This document shows positions 1-6,798 of a DNA stretch of 9,891 nucleotides, in pieces. The stretch is taken from assembly GCA_012799535.1 (NCBI GenBank), contig JAAZLB010000079.1, positions 1 through 9,891 of the forward strand. Direction: 5' to 3'. The stretch is from Bacillota bacterium. GTDB lineage: Bacteria; Bacillota; Limnochordia; Darwinibacteriales; Darwinibacteriaceae. The notes beneath the pieces were generated by a model that ran no database searches, had not been told where the DNA came from, and was given only the letters and a program-made list of their open reading frames with translations. The position numbers were made by a program, and so were the translations under genes. How positions within the stretch are numbered: the stretch's first letter is position 1; every line of letters starts with the position of its first letter.

Positions 1-90
1 AAGCCAGAGCCTATTATCCAAGCTATGGATGTCTTTGAAGAACTCCTTAATGAACTAGAGGAACTTTCCAAGGGGCACCTTCAAGCCTAA
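1..90 (+). CDS. C-terminal end of an unrecognised protein (partial)
   Basis: An open frame runs in from the left edge and stops at TAA (88-90), giving 29 residues that end in KGHLQA. The tail is acidic and Leu/Glu-rich (EELLNELEELSKG), which suggests an amphipathic helix. This is too little to name a family. A strong hairpin about 60 nt after the stop supports a real gene end here. It is the same strand as the murein-recycling genes but is separated from them by that hairpin, so it is probably not part of their operon. Confidence 0.5.
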   Translation, partial: KPEPIIQAMDVFEELLNELEELSKGHLQA

Positions 91-148
91 CCTTTGGGAG
101 GACCACTCCTTTTGAGGTGTGCTTTATAACAAGTGAGTATTAGACTGG

Positions 149-177
149 AGATGGGCCCTTGGGGCCCATCTTTCATT
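149..177 (+). terminator. Probable Rho-independent terminator after the upstream gene
   Basis: AGATGGGCCC (149-158) and GGGCCCATCT (162-171) are perfect reverse complements, making a 10-bp GC-rich stem with a 3-nt loop (TTG). It can be extended by two G-T pairs. The following tract is TTTCATT, so the U-run is short and interrupted. The hairpin lies 58 nt past the upstream stop and about 190 nt before murQ, which fits a terminator that isolates the salvage operon. The weak U-tract keeps confidence moderate. Confidence 0.65.
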
Positions 178-361
178 ATGGCAAAGACCACCCCTAATCT
201 AAGGGCAATAGGAACAGGGCCAGTCTAGGAGCCTGATTTCCAACTGTCAAAAATAATCTGAAAACAAAAACAATAAAAGGAATAACACGGAAACTGTACT
301 TTAGGAAGGATTTTTTACCGAAAGTGCGAATAACATACCAAACGCTCAAGAAGGGTGGATC
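178..361 (+). promoter_or_regulatory. murQ leader region; promoter/operator expected but not resolved
   Basis: This stretch must carry the promoter of the murQ operon, since a terminator-like hairpin lies upstream and the five genes downstream have no comparable gap. It contains an A-rich block (250-279) that could act as an UP-like element. I found no good pairing of TTGACA-like and TATAAT-like boxes at 16-18 nt: candidates such as TAATCT (254-259), TACTTT (297-302) and TAACAT (331-336) lack a matching -35. No clear palindromic operator for the RpiR-type regulator was visible. Confidence 0.35.
350..358 (+). promoter_or_regulatory. Ribosome binding site that decides the murQ start
   Basis: GAAGGGTGG lies just before two adjacent in-frame start codons, TTG at 362 and ATG at 365. 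Measured from the GGTGG end, the gap is 3 nt to TTG and 6 nt to ATG. The ATG has the more normal spacing and is the stronger start codon, so translation is placed at 365. Confidence 0.6.
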
Positions 362-364
362 TTG

Positions 365-1294
365 ATGGAGTCGAAACGGACATTAGCCAATTTAACAACG
401 GAGATGCGTAATCAAGCGACCTTGCATATTGATACATCGTCTACAACGGAAATTGTTACGCTCATTACAAGTGAGGATCAGCACGTTATTCGTGCTGTGC
501 AAGAAGAAATACCCCACATTGTGCAAGCGGCCGATTTACTTACGGAGGTGCTTAAACAAGGGGGTCGCATTATTTATATGGGCTCTGGCACTAGCGGGCG
601 CTTAGGTGTTCTCGATGCCGCGGAACTTCTACCTACTTTCGGGGTAGGGGAAGATCAGGTTAAAGCGCTGATTGCCGGTGGCACTAAGGCCATGTTCTTC
701 CCTATTGAACATGCGGAGGATGATCGAGAAGCAGGTTTAAGGGATTTTCTTAACGAAAATCCCAGTTCTAAAGATGCTCTGTTAGCTATTTCTGCTAGTG
801 GACGTACTCCTTATGTGATGGCACCCTTGAAAAAGGCTAAAGAAATGGGTTTAGTGACTGTCGGGTTAACTTGCAATGGGAATTCAGAAATTGCTGAAGT
901 GGCCCAAGTTACCATCGCGCCAGTGGTGGGCCCAGAAGTGGTCACAGGTTCTACCCGGATGAAGGCAGGAACTGCCCAGAAGATTGTTCTAAATACTTTA
1001 AGTACAACTATCATGATTAAGCTGGGTAAGGTTTATCAAAACCTCATGGTGGATATGTCACCTACCAACGAAAAACTGCAACAACGGGCAGTGCATATTG
1101 TTGCTGAGGCCACTGGGATTAGTGCACAACAAGCGAAAAAGGCCCTAGAAGACGCTGACTTTAATATCAAGACTGCCATTGTCATGGTGCAGGGCGAATG
1201 CGATTTAGAAACGGCTCAAGATTTACTTGCCCAAGCGGAGGGGGTTGTGGGTAAGGCGTTACAAATCATGGAACAGGAGAGTGAAAATAAGTGA
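365..1294 (+). CDS. murQ: N-acetylmuramic acid 6-phosphate etherase MurQ
   Basis: MurQ cleaves the D-lactyl ether of MurNAc-6-phosphate, giving GlcNAc-6-phosphate and D-lactate, in the cytoplasmic murein-recycling pathway. The 309-residue length is normal. A SIS domain fills the middle. Counting from the TTG codon just upstream, GSGTSGR (74-80), VLDAAE (83-88), IAGG and EHAEDD (116-121) are followed by ISASGRTPYV and the family signature TGSTRMKAGTAQK. Glu88 and Glu119 are 31 residues apart, the spacing of the catalytic pair Glu83/Glu114 of E. coli MurQ. The C-terminal 50 residues resemble the UBA-like helical end of the family. Two usually conserved spots differ: AAELLPTFG where ASECPPTFG is typical, and EHAEDD where EGAEDD is typical. 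It is first in the operon, and its TGA overlaps the GTG of namZ by 4 nt, implying translational coupling. Confidence 0.96.
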   Translation: MESKRTLANLTTEMRNQATLHIDTSSTTEIVTLITSEDQHVIRAVQEEIPHIVQAADLLTEVLKQGGRIIYMGSGTSGRLGVLDAAELLPTFGVGEDQVKALIAGGTKAMFFPIEHAEDDREAGLRDFLNENPSSKDALLAISASGRTPYVMAPLKKAKEMGLVTVGLTCNGNSEIAEVAQVTIAPVVGPEVVTGSTRMKAGTAQKIVLNTLSTTIMIKLGKVYQNLMVDMSPTNEKLQQRAVHIVAEATGISAQQAKKALEDADFNIKTAIVMVQGECDLETAQDLLAQAEGVVGKALQIMEQESENK

Positions 1295-2436
1295 CCAAAC
1301 CAGGAGTAGAGCGGTTTTTGTCTAATTTAACTAAGTATGTGGGGGATAAGAAGATTGGTTTGATCACTAACCCCAGTGCTGTGGACTCTCGTCTCCGTTC
1401 CACCTTAGATCTTTTGGCACCAACTGGTCAGGTTAGTGCCCTCTTTGGTTTAGAACACGGTGTACGAGGCCATGTCCAGGCAGGAGAAAAAGTGGCCACC
1501 ACTGTGGACGAAAAGACCGGTTTACCTGTCTATAGTCTATATGGTGATACTCGTAAACCTACCCCGGACATGTTGACTAATGTGGAATGCTTAGTCTTTG
1601 ATTTACAGGATGTAGGCTGCCGTTTTTACACCTACCTCTATTCCCTCTTATATTTACTAGAGGCTTCCGCAAGCTATCAGTTACCCATCTTTGTTTTAGA
1701 TCGACCAAACCCCCTAGGGGGAGAAATTGTTAGTGGAAATATCTTAGAAGAAGAGTATATTTCCTTTGTAGGTTATCCCATACCAATCCGTTATGGTCTA
1801 ACCATTGGGGAAATAGCCCTGTACTTTAACGAAACCAGGCAAATTAAAGCACCTCTCACAGTGGTTAAAATGGAGGATTGGCAAAGGGATTATTACTGGA
1901 GTGAAACTGGGTTAAGTTGGATTCCACCCTCACCTAATATTCCAACTCCTGATACTGCCCTAGTTTATCCAGGTACTTGTTTCATCGAAGGTACCAATCT
2001 ATCTGAAGGTCGAGGAACCACAAGACCCTTTGAGCTAATTGGAGCCCCTTGGATTAAAGGCGATGAGTTGGCAACAGAGCTTAATTCTTCCAATTTAGAG
2101 GGAGTGATCTTTCGACCCACTTACTTCACCCCTTCTTTTAGTAAGCACCAAGGAAAATTATGCAGTGGGGTGCAAGTCCATGTGGTGGATCGGGCTAGTT
2201 TTGATCCCCATGCTACAATTGTTAAACTTTTAGAGGCAGTCGCCTGTAATTATGAGGAATTCGAGTTTTTAACCCCACCTGGTCAGCGCTATTTCTTTGA
2301 CCTTTTAGCAGGCTCTAACCAACTAAGAGAGTTATTAAGTGCTAAAGATAGCTTCGCCTTAGACCAACTCCTCCTAGATTGGGGCCAAGAGGCAGAAGGA
2401 TTTGCTAAGGCGCGGCAAGAATTCTTTCTGTACTAA
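1291..2436 (+). CDS. namZ: Exo-beta-N-acetylmuramidase NamZ (DUF1343, GH171)
   Basis: The NamZ/YbbC family removes MurNAc from the non-reducing end of peptidoglycan fragments. The 381-residue protein carries the family's conserved blocks in order: IGLITNPSAVD (22-32), LFGLEHGVRG (51-60, with the conserved Glu-His pair), VFDLQDVGCRFYTY (102-115), LDRPNPLGG (136-144), PPSPNIPT (212-219) and GTNLSEGRGTTRPFE (234-248). The GTG start is fixed: a TAA lies directly before it in frame (1288-1290) and AGGAG sits 11 nt upstream. The protein begins directly at the catalytic domain with no hydrophobic leader. It should therefore be cytoplasmic, whereas B. subtilis NamZ is secreted. Its place between murQ and murR ties it to MurNAc salvage. 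Family assignment is firm; exact substrate (disaccharide or longer, with or without peptide) is inferred. Confidence 0.93.
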   Translation: MTKPGVERFLSNLTKYVGDKKIGLITNPSAVDSRLRSTLDLLAPTGQVSALFGLEHGVRGHVQAGEKVATTVDEKTGLPVYSLYGDTRKPTPDMLTNVECLVFDLQDVGCRFYTYLYSLLYLLEASASYQLPIFVLDRPNPLGGEIVSGNILEEEYISFVGYPIPIRYGLTIGEIALYFNETRQIKAPLTVVKMEDWQRDYYWSETGLSWIPPSPNIPTPDTALVYPGTCFIEGTNLSEGRGTTRPFELIGAPWIKGDELATELNSSNLEGVIFRPTYFTPSFSKHQGKLCSGVQVHVVDRASFDPHATIVKLLEAVACNYEEFEFLTPPGQRYFFDLLAGSNQLRELLSAKDSFALDQLLLDWGQEAEGFAKARQEFFLY

Positions 2437-2463
2437 TCTTAATCTAGTCGAGGAGAGATTATC

Positions 2464-3330
2464 GTGACCCAATTGGCTAATACCCTACTTCATTTGCGCA
2501 GTACCTATCCAACCCTGCGCCCAGCGGAACGGAGGGTGGCTCAAGAAATTTTGGAAAATCCTCAAGAGGTGGTCCACCTATCCATTACAGAGCTAGCTAC
2601 CCGGGCTGAAGTTAGTGACGCTACCGTGGTGAAATTTTGTAAGCGCCTAGGTTACAAGGGCTTTCAGGAATTCAAGATCCTCTTAGCTCAAGATGTGGCC
2701 ATTCAGCCTGAACCTATTTATGGAGAAGTAGAACCAGATAACGATCTCCACACAATTAAAGAGAAGATTTTCCAAGCCAACATTACCGCCTTACAGGACA
2801 CGGCGAAGGTTTTGGATTCCCAAATTTTAGAGGCCACCGTTGGAGCCATGGCTCGGGCACGAGAGATTCACTTTTATGGTTTGGGTGCCTCTGGTATAGT
2901 GGCCCTCGATGCAGAACAGAAATTTTCCCGCATTGGTTTAAGGGCCAATGCTTTTGTAGATCCCCATATGCAGATTACTCGGGCCATCTTATTAAAATCT
3001 CGGGATGTGGCTGTAGGTATCTCCTATTCGGGTGAAACTCTAGAAATTGTGGAAGCGTTACAAGCGGCTAAAAGTGCCGGTGCAATTACTGTGGCCATTA
3101 CCAATTTTTCCGCTTCTACCGTTGCCCAACAGGCAGATTTGGTCTTACTAACTTCTTCTCATGAGAACATTTTCAGAAGTGGCGCGATTTCTTCTCGGAT
3201 TGCCCAGTTAAGTACTATTGATACTCTGTTTATCGCGGTCGCTTTGGTGGACTATGATCGTTCCCAAGATTCCATTGAAAAGACCAGGGAAATTCTTTCC
3301 CAACGTAACATAGAACGACTAAAGGCTTGA
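2464..3330 (+). CDS. murR: RpiR/MurR-family transcriptional regulator (HTH + SIS)
   Basis: A 288-residue two-domain regulator. Residues 1-77 form the RpiR-type DNA-binding domain, with the helix-turn-helix around 40-67 (SITELATRAEVSDATVVKFC). Residues 120-262 form a SIS phosphosugar-binding domain with YGLGASG (138-144), ISYSGET (186-192) and the segment 234-249 (ENIFRSGAISSRIAQL). The GTG start has a good site, AGGAG (2451-2455), 8 nt upstream. In E. coli, MurR represses murQP and is released by MurNAc-6-phosphate. The same role is inferred here from the flanking murQ, namZ and kinase genes. It lies inside the operon, so it would regulate its own synthesis. The operator was not identified. 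Family is certain; the MurR role is likely but rests on context. Confidence 0.9.
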   Translation: MTQLANTLLHLRSTYPTLRPAERRVAQEILENPQEVVHLSITELATRAEVSDATVVKFCKRLGYKGFQEFKILLAQDVAIQPEPIYGEVEPDNDLHTIKEKIFQANITALQDTAKVLDSQILEATVGAMARAREIHFYGLGASGIVALDAEQKFSRIGLRANAFVDPHMQITRAILLKSRDVAVGISYSGETLEIVEALQAAKSAGAITVAITNFSASTVAQQADLVLLTSSHENIFRSGAISSRIAQLSTIDTLFIAVALVDYDRSQDSIEKTREILSQRNIERLKA

Positions 3331-3334
3331 TAAT

Positions 3335-4303
3335 ATGCATATTTTAGGATTAGATTGTGGCGGAACCTCATCTCAAGCCCTATTAACCACAACTAGCGGG
3401 CGCATTTTAGGTAGTGGAAGGGGAGGACCCGCCAATTATACTGTCAATGGTGTGGATGGGGTGCTAGCTTCGGTGCACCAAGCTACCAAGGAAGCCCTCC
3501 AAGGGACAAATTTAGAATTAGACCAGCTCCAAAATGCCGGGGTTATTTTAGCCCTGGGGGTTTCTGGTGCGAGTCGTCCTCCTGACTTAATTAACCTTAC
3601 TGAAGCCTTCCAAAAAGAAGGCTTTCCCCATGTGATTGTCAAGCATGATGCCACCATTGCTCAACTTGGGGCCTTAAGTGGTGAAGATGGGGTCATTGTC
3701 ATCGCAGGCACCGGTTCTATTGCCTACGGAGTTAGGGACACCAGAAGTGCCCGAGTAGGTGGTTGGGGTTATTTATTAGGTGATGAGGGAAGTGCTCTGT
3801 GGATAGCCTTACGGGCATTGCAACAAGTGATGTGGGGATACGATGGTAGGGTACCTCAAGATCCTATCTTAGAAGAGGCAGCAGTAAGGTACTTTAAAAT
3901 TAGTCAAGTGGAACAATTAGTACCCACTGTTTATCAAACCCCTTTAGATCGGGGGTTCATTGGCGGTTTTAGTAAAACTGTGACCGCCTTAGCCTCAGAG
4001 GGTCACAAAACTTGTCAAACCATCTTAGCCCAAGCAGGTCGCGAACTAGCTCGTTTAGCAGTGGCAGCTTTAACCAAACTGGATTTATTGGAAGTAGAAG
4101 GGCGGGTAGGAGCCTGTGGTGGGGTGTTTGCCGCGGGAGAATATTTAATCCCCTTCATGCAGGCAGAATTAGAAGAGTCCGGTGGTAAACAGGTTGTGAG
4201 TTTACCAGATTTTGAACCAGTGGTGGGAGCAGTCTTATTGGGAGCCCAGGCTCTAAATCTTCCATTAGCTGAACTAGTAAAAGAATTGCGTAGGAGTATC
4301 TAA
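3335..4303 (+). CDS. BadF/BadG-type amino-sugar kinase, probably MurNAc/GlcNAc kinase (MurK-like)
   Basis: This 322-residue protein belongs to the ASKHA sugar kinases of the BadF/BadG/BcrA/BcrD ATPase family, which includes GlcNAc kinase and Clostridium acetobutylicum MurK. Visible motifs are the first phosphate loop GLDCGGTSS (5-13), RGGPANY (29-35), the catalytic-type Asp in VKHDATIAQ (Asp105), the second phosphate loop GTGSIAYG (125-132), GGWGYLLGDEGS (142-153) and the adenosine-site segment CGGVFAAG (261-268). Next to murQ, and with no PTS permease nearby, the expected job is ATP-dependent 6-phosphorylation of MurNAc, and perhaps GlcNAc, made inside the cell. It starts 4 nt after murR, and its likely ribosome site AAAGG (3321-3325) lies inside the murR end, so it is probably coupled. 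GlcNAc-only specificity cannot be excluded from sequence. Confidence 0.88.
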   Translation: MHILGLDCGGTSSQALLTTTSGRILGSGRGGPANYTVNGVDGVLASVHQATKEALQGTNLELDQLQNAGVILALGVSGASRPPDLINLTEAFQKEGFPHVIVKHDATIAQLGALSGEDGVIVIAGTGSIAYGVRDTRSARVGGWGYLLGDEGSALWIALRALQQVMWGYDGRVPQDPILEEAAVRYFKISQVEQLVPTVYQTPLDRGFIGGFSKTVTALASEGHKTCQTILAQAGRELARLAVAALTKLDLLEVEGRVGACGGVFAAGEYLIPFMQAELEESGGKQVVSLPDFEPVVGAVLLGAQALNLPLAELVKELRRSI

Positions 4304-4318
4304 GAGGGGGGTTCAAAC

Positions 4319-5878
4319 ATGGGTAAAAATCTAACCCTGGAAGAAAAAGTAGGCCAGTTAATGATGTTCGGGTTTCAAGAACTAACCGTACCTGAGTATA
4401 TTAAAGAATTTATCTTGAAACATAATCTAGGCGGAATCATTCATTTTTCCCGTAATATTGTGGATCCAGAGCAGATTAAGGGAGTTAATGAAGAATTGCA
4501 GGCATTAGCGCAGCAAAGCCCTAGTGGTATTGATTTGCTAATCTCTTTAGATCAAGAAGGCGGTTCAGTTGCTCGTTTGACTCAGGGTGTAGCGGTTTCT
4601 CCTGGAAATATGGCTTTAGGGGCCACCGCCAATCCCCACTTAGTTGAAAAGGTGGCGTCCATTATGGGCGAAGAGTTGAGGGCAGTAGGTTTTAATGTGA
4701 ACCTAGCTCCCTGTGTAGATGTGAATAACAATCCCCTTAACCCGGTGATTGGGGTTAGGTCTTATGGTTCGGATCCAAAATTAGTTGGGGAGTTAGGCGT
4801 GGCGGCCACTAGGGGATTCCAAAAGCATCTGATAGCTGTGGCTAAGCACTTTCCAGGCCATGGTGACACCCATGTGGATTCCCATTTAAGCATGCCCATT
4901 ATCAACCATGATTGGGAGCGCTTAAGCACAGTTGAATTGCCTCCCTTCGAGGATGCAATCCACAATGGGGTTGGGGCAATTTTAGCAGCCCATGTCCTTT
5001 TTCCCGCTTTAGAAAGTAATCCGCGGCTACCTGCCACCCTTTCCCATAATGTTTTAACTAAATTACTCCGGGAACAATTGGGCTTTGAAGGTTTAATTTT
5101 CACCGATTGTATGGAGATGGAAGCGATTACCAAGCAATACTCCATGGGTGAAGCTGCCGTATTAGCTATTGAGGCCGGTGTAGATGTGGTCTTAGTGAGT
5201 CACACTCCAGAACGGCAAAGTGAAGCTTATTGGGCAGTGGTGGAGGCAGTGAAAACTGGCAGAATTAGTATGGATCGTATTGAACAGTCTTATAATCGGG
5301 TGAAGGCGGCCAAAGAGGCCCTTGCAGCTACGAAGGATCTAGCACGGACTGTGAACACAGCTGAGCACCAGGAAGTGATGAAACAGGTTGTGAGGGAAAG
5401 TCTCACAGTTGTGCAGGATCGGGGTAACCTACCCTTAAAACAGCAGGAATTGGTGGTAATTGAAACCAGGGCCCAAGCGACTTCTATCGCGGAAGAAAAG
5501 ATCAGCGAAGCTCAAGGTTTAGCAGAAGCTTTGCGCCAAGGGGGCTTTACAGTCCGAGGGGAAAAAGTGGGACTAACTTGTTCATCGGAGGAAAGAAAAA
5601 AGTTGGTAGAATTAACCGCCAACCAACCTTTAGTGATTATTGTGTCCCAAGATGCCCATCGCTACGAGGGCCAAAGTGAGTTGATTCGAGAGATTATGGA
5701 TGTGGCCCAAGAAGTGGTAGTAATCGGGGCTAGAACTCCCTATGAGTTAAACTCCTTCCCTGAAGTGGCAACCTATATAGCAGCCTATAGCAATCGGGAC
5801 ATAATCTGGGGTCCCTTAGTAGAACTGCTCACTGGAAAAATCCAGGCCCAGGGGAAACTCCCCGTTTCTTTAGTCTAA
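4319..5878 (+). CDS. nagZ: GH3 beta-N-acetylglucosaminidase NagZ
   Basis: NagZ removes non-reducing GlcNAc from GlcNAc-MurNAc (or anhydroMurNAc) fragments. Residues 1-335 form the GH3 barrel: VGQLMMFGF, SLDQEGGSVARL (76-87), KHFPGHGDTHVDSH (176-189) with the Asp187-Ser-His189 general acid/base dyad diagnostic of NagZ, and FTDCMEMEAI (261-270) with nucleophile Asp263. Residues 375-519 form a GH3 C-terminal alpha/beta domain ending in GKLPVSLV. This is the two-domain Gram-positive layout, though shorter than the B. subtilis enzyme. The ATG is preceded by AGAGGGGGG (4303-4311) with 7-nt spacing. An in-frame TAA at 4301 leaves no room for a signal peptide, so the enzyme should be cytoplasmic. It is last in the operon, 15 nt after the kinase, and converges on the exonuclease with one base between stops. 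Confidence 0.95.
   Translation: MGKNLTLEEKVGQLMMFGFQELTVPEYIKEFILKHNLGGIIHFSRNIVDPEQIKGVNEELQALAQQSPSGIDLLISLDQEGGSVARLTQGVAVSPGNMALGATANPHLVEKVASIMGEELRAVGFNVNLAPCVDVNNNPLNPVIGVRSYGSDPKLVGELGVAATRGFQKHLIAVAKHFPGHGDTHVDSHLSMPIINHDWERLSTVELPPFEDAIHNGVGAILAAHVLFPALESNPRLPATLSHNVLTKLLREQLGFEGLIFTDCMEMEAITKQYSMGEAAVLAIEAGVDVVLVSHTPERQSEAYWAVVEAVKTGRISMDRIEQSYNRVKAAKEALAATKDLARTVNTAEHQEVMKQVVRESLTVVQDRGNLPLKQQELVVIETRAQATSIAEEKISEAQGLAEALRQGGFTVRGEKVGLTCSSEERKKLVELTANQPLVIIVSQDAHRYEGQSELIREIMDVAQEVVVIGARTPYELNSFPEVATYIAAYSNRDIIWGPLVELLTGKIQAQGKLPVSLV
5832..5871 (+). terminator. Possible terminator hairpins inside the 3' end of nagZ
   Basis: Two short perfect hairpins lie in the last 50 nt of nagZ. 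The first is CTGGA-aaaa-TCCAG (5832-5845). The second is GGGGA-aac-TCCCC (5851-5863), followed by GTTTCTTT. The second resembles a small intrinsic terminator for plus-strand transcription, placed inside the coding sequence because the next gene converges 1 nt after the stop. The stems are only 5 bp and the T-tract has a C, so this is tentative. Confidence 0.35.
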
Positions 5879-5879
5879 A

Positions 5880-6728
5880 TTAACCAACTTGTGGAATAGA
5901 AGCCCTAATTCCCATGGTATCTAAGGTTTGACGCACTTCATTTTCATCGAAGTTTAAGCGTCCCGCCTGCCAGCAACAAAAAGTGGGAATATCCCGCTGA
6001 ATTGTGGCCAGATGCCTGTAGAGTAGGGCTTCTTCTTGCCTTTCAGCTAAATTGGTCCCGGCCTTACCAGGTAAAAGGTGGGAATTGCTCAATACCCCAT
6101 CTAAAGACCCATAAGCAGTAAGCCAACGTACTGCCGTTTTTGGACCCACCAAGGGAATTCCAGGTATATTGTCACTAGCATCCCCCATGAGGGCTTTTAG
6201 ATCGGGAATGCGTTCAGGTGCTACCCCCATTTCATGTTTCACTAATTCAGGGGTAAACATTTTGTTTGCCCGACTATTAGGTACTACCACAGTTACCTGA
6301 CTATCCACTAATTGTAAAGCATCACGATCAGTTGTAATTACATAACAATGGGTATCTACAGGTGCATGGTTAGTAATGGTTCCAATTACATCATCCGCTT
6401 CATAGCCTGGTAATTGCACTAAGGGGGCACCGAGGCTGTGTACTAATTCTTCAATCAAGGGGATTTGTCCCCGTAACTCTTCAGGCATGGGAGGCCTTTG
6501 GGCCTTGTAATCCTCAAAGAGGTTGTGGCGAAAGGTTGGAGTTGGATGATCAGAAGCTACAAAAAAATAATCTGGTTGGAATTGCTCTATGAGAGAAGAA
6601 ACGGTATTATAAAAGCCAAGGACTGCATTGATGGCTTGTCCATCTTGTCTTCTGATTGTAGTTGGTAATCCGAAAAAAGCACGATATACTAGAGCAAAAC
6701 AGTCAAGAACGAGACAGGTTTTAGACAA
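5880..6728 (-). CDS. Stand-alone 5'-3' exonuclease (PolI N-terminal / FEN family)
   Basis: The protein is homologous to the 5'-nuclease domain of DNA polymerase I, without the polymerase (YpcP/ExoIX type). Such enzymes remove RNA primers and cut flap structures. Numbered from the TTG start (282 aa), it has Asp9, ASD60 followed by PTPTFRH, YKAQRPPMPEEL (74-85), GYEADDVIG (108-116), TTDRDALQL (132-140) and MGDASDNIPG (181-190). These supply the cluster of metal-binding acidic residues. A helix-hairpin-helix follows (GIPLVGPKTA, 190-199). An ATG 24 nt further upstream (6752) is in frame, but AAAGGAG (6743-6737) is spaced 8 nt before the TTG, and a promoter places the transcript start beside that ATG. 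I therefore chose TTG. It is antisense to both flanking operons and appears to be its own transcription unit. Confidence 0.93.
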   Translation of the reverse strand: MSKTCLVLDCFALVYRAFFGLPTTIRRQDGQAINAVLGFYNTVSSLIEQFQPDYFFVASDHPTPTFRHNLFEDYKAQRPPMPEELRGQIPLIEELVHSLGAPLVQLPGYEADDVIGTITNHAPVDTHCYVITTDRDALQLVDSQVTVVVPNSRANKMFTPELVKHEMGVAPERIPDLKALMGDASDNIPGIPLVGPKTAVRWLTAYGSLDGVLSNSHLLPGKAGTNLAERQEEALLYRHLATIQRDIPTFCCWQAGRLNFDENEVRQTLDTMGIRASIPQVG

Positions 6729-6736
6729 GGGTATAA

Positions 6737-6743
6737 CTCCTTT
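6737..6743 (-). promoter_or_regulatory. Ribosome binding site deciding the exonuclease start
   Basis: Read on the minus strand, AAAGGAG is followed by an 8-nt spacer and TTG (6728-6726). This is the strongest match to the anti-Shine-Dalgarno sequence near this gene. The alternative ATG at 6752 is preceded only by GATAGCAA, which is not a usable site. The TTG start is therefore favoured. Confidence 0.75.
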
Positions 6744-6761
6744 GGATAACATTTGCTATCT

Positions 6762-6770
6762 ATTATATCA
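6762..6770 (-). promoter_or_regulatory. Extended -10 promoter of the exonuclease gene
   Basis: On the minus strand the sequence TGATATAAT is a perfect extended -10 element (TGnTATAAT). No good TTGACA box lies 17 nt further upstream, as expected for extended -10 promoters. Initiation about 7 nt downstream would fall near 6755, leaving a leader of roughly 27 nt before the TTG codon and only about 3 nt before the ATG at 6752. Confidence 0.6.
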
Positions 6771-6798
6771 TATCTAGCCTAGAAAGGGGCGAGGTGTA

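Noticed and set aside
97..113. GGAG-gacca-CTCC followed by TTTT just after the first stop, considered as a terminator.
   Set aside because: The stem is only 4 bp; the 10-bp hairpin at 149-171 is a far better candidate.
141..227. An 8-bp inverted repeat, TAGACTGG (141-148) and CCAGTCTA (220-227), bracketing the terminator hairpin upstream of murQ; considered as an antiterminator or riboswitch-like structure.
   Set aside because: An 8-bp match is expected by chance about once in a region this size, the pairing does not extend, and no conserved riboswitch core is visible.
211..241. Imperfect dyad GGAACAGGG...GCCTGATTTCC, considered as a MurR operator.
   Set aside because: The arms match poorly with unequal internal spacing, and I know of no consensus for this regulator subgroup to compare with.
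4762..5145. A 127-codon minus-strand open frame opposite nagZ.
   Set aside because: It lies wholly within the GH3 catalytic coding region, has no recognisable domain or ribosome site, and its residue mix is typical of an antisense shadow. The same applies to minus-strand frames opposite murQ, the kinase, the M20 gene and the SpoIID-like gene.
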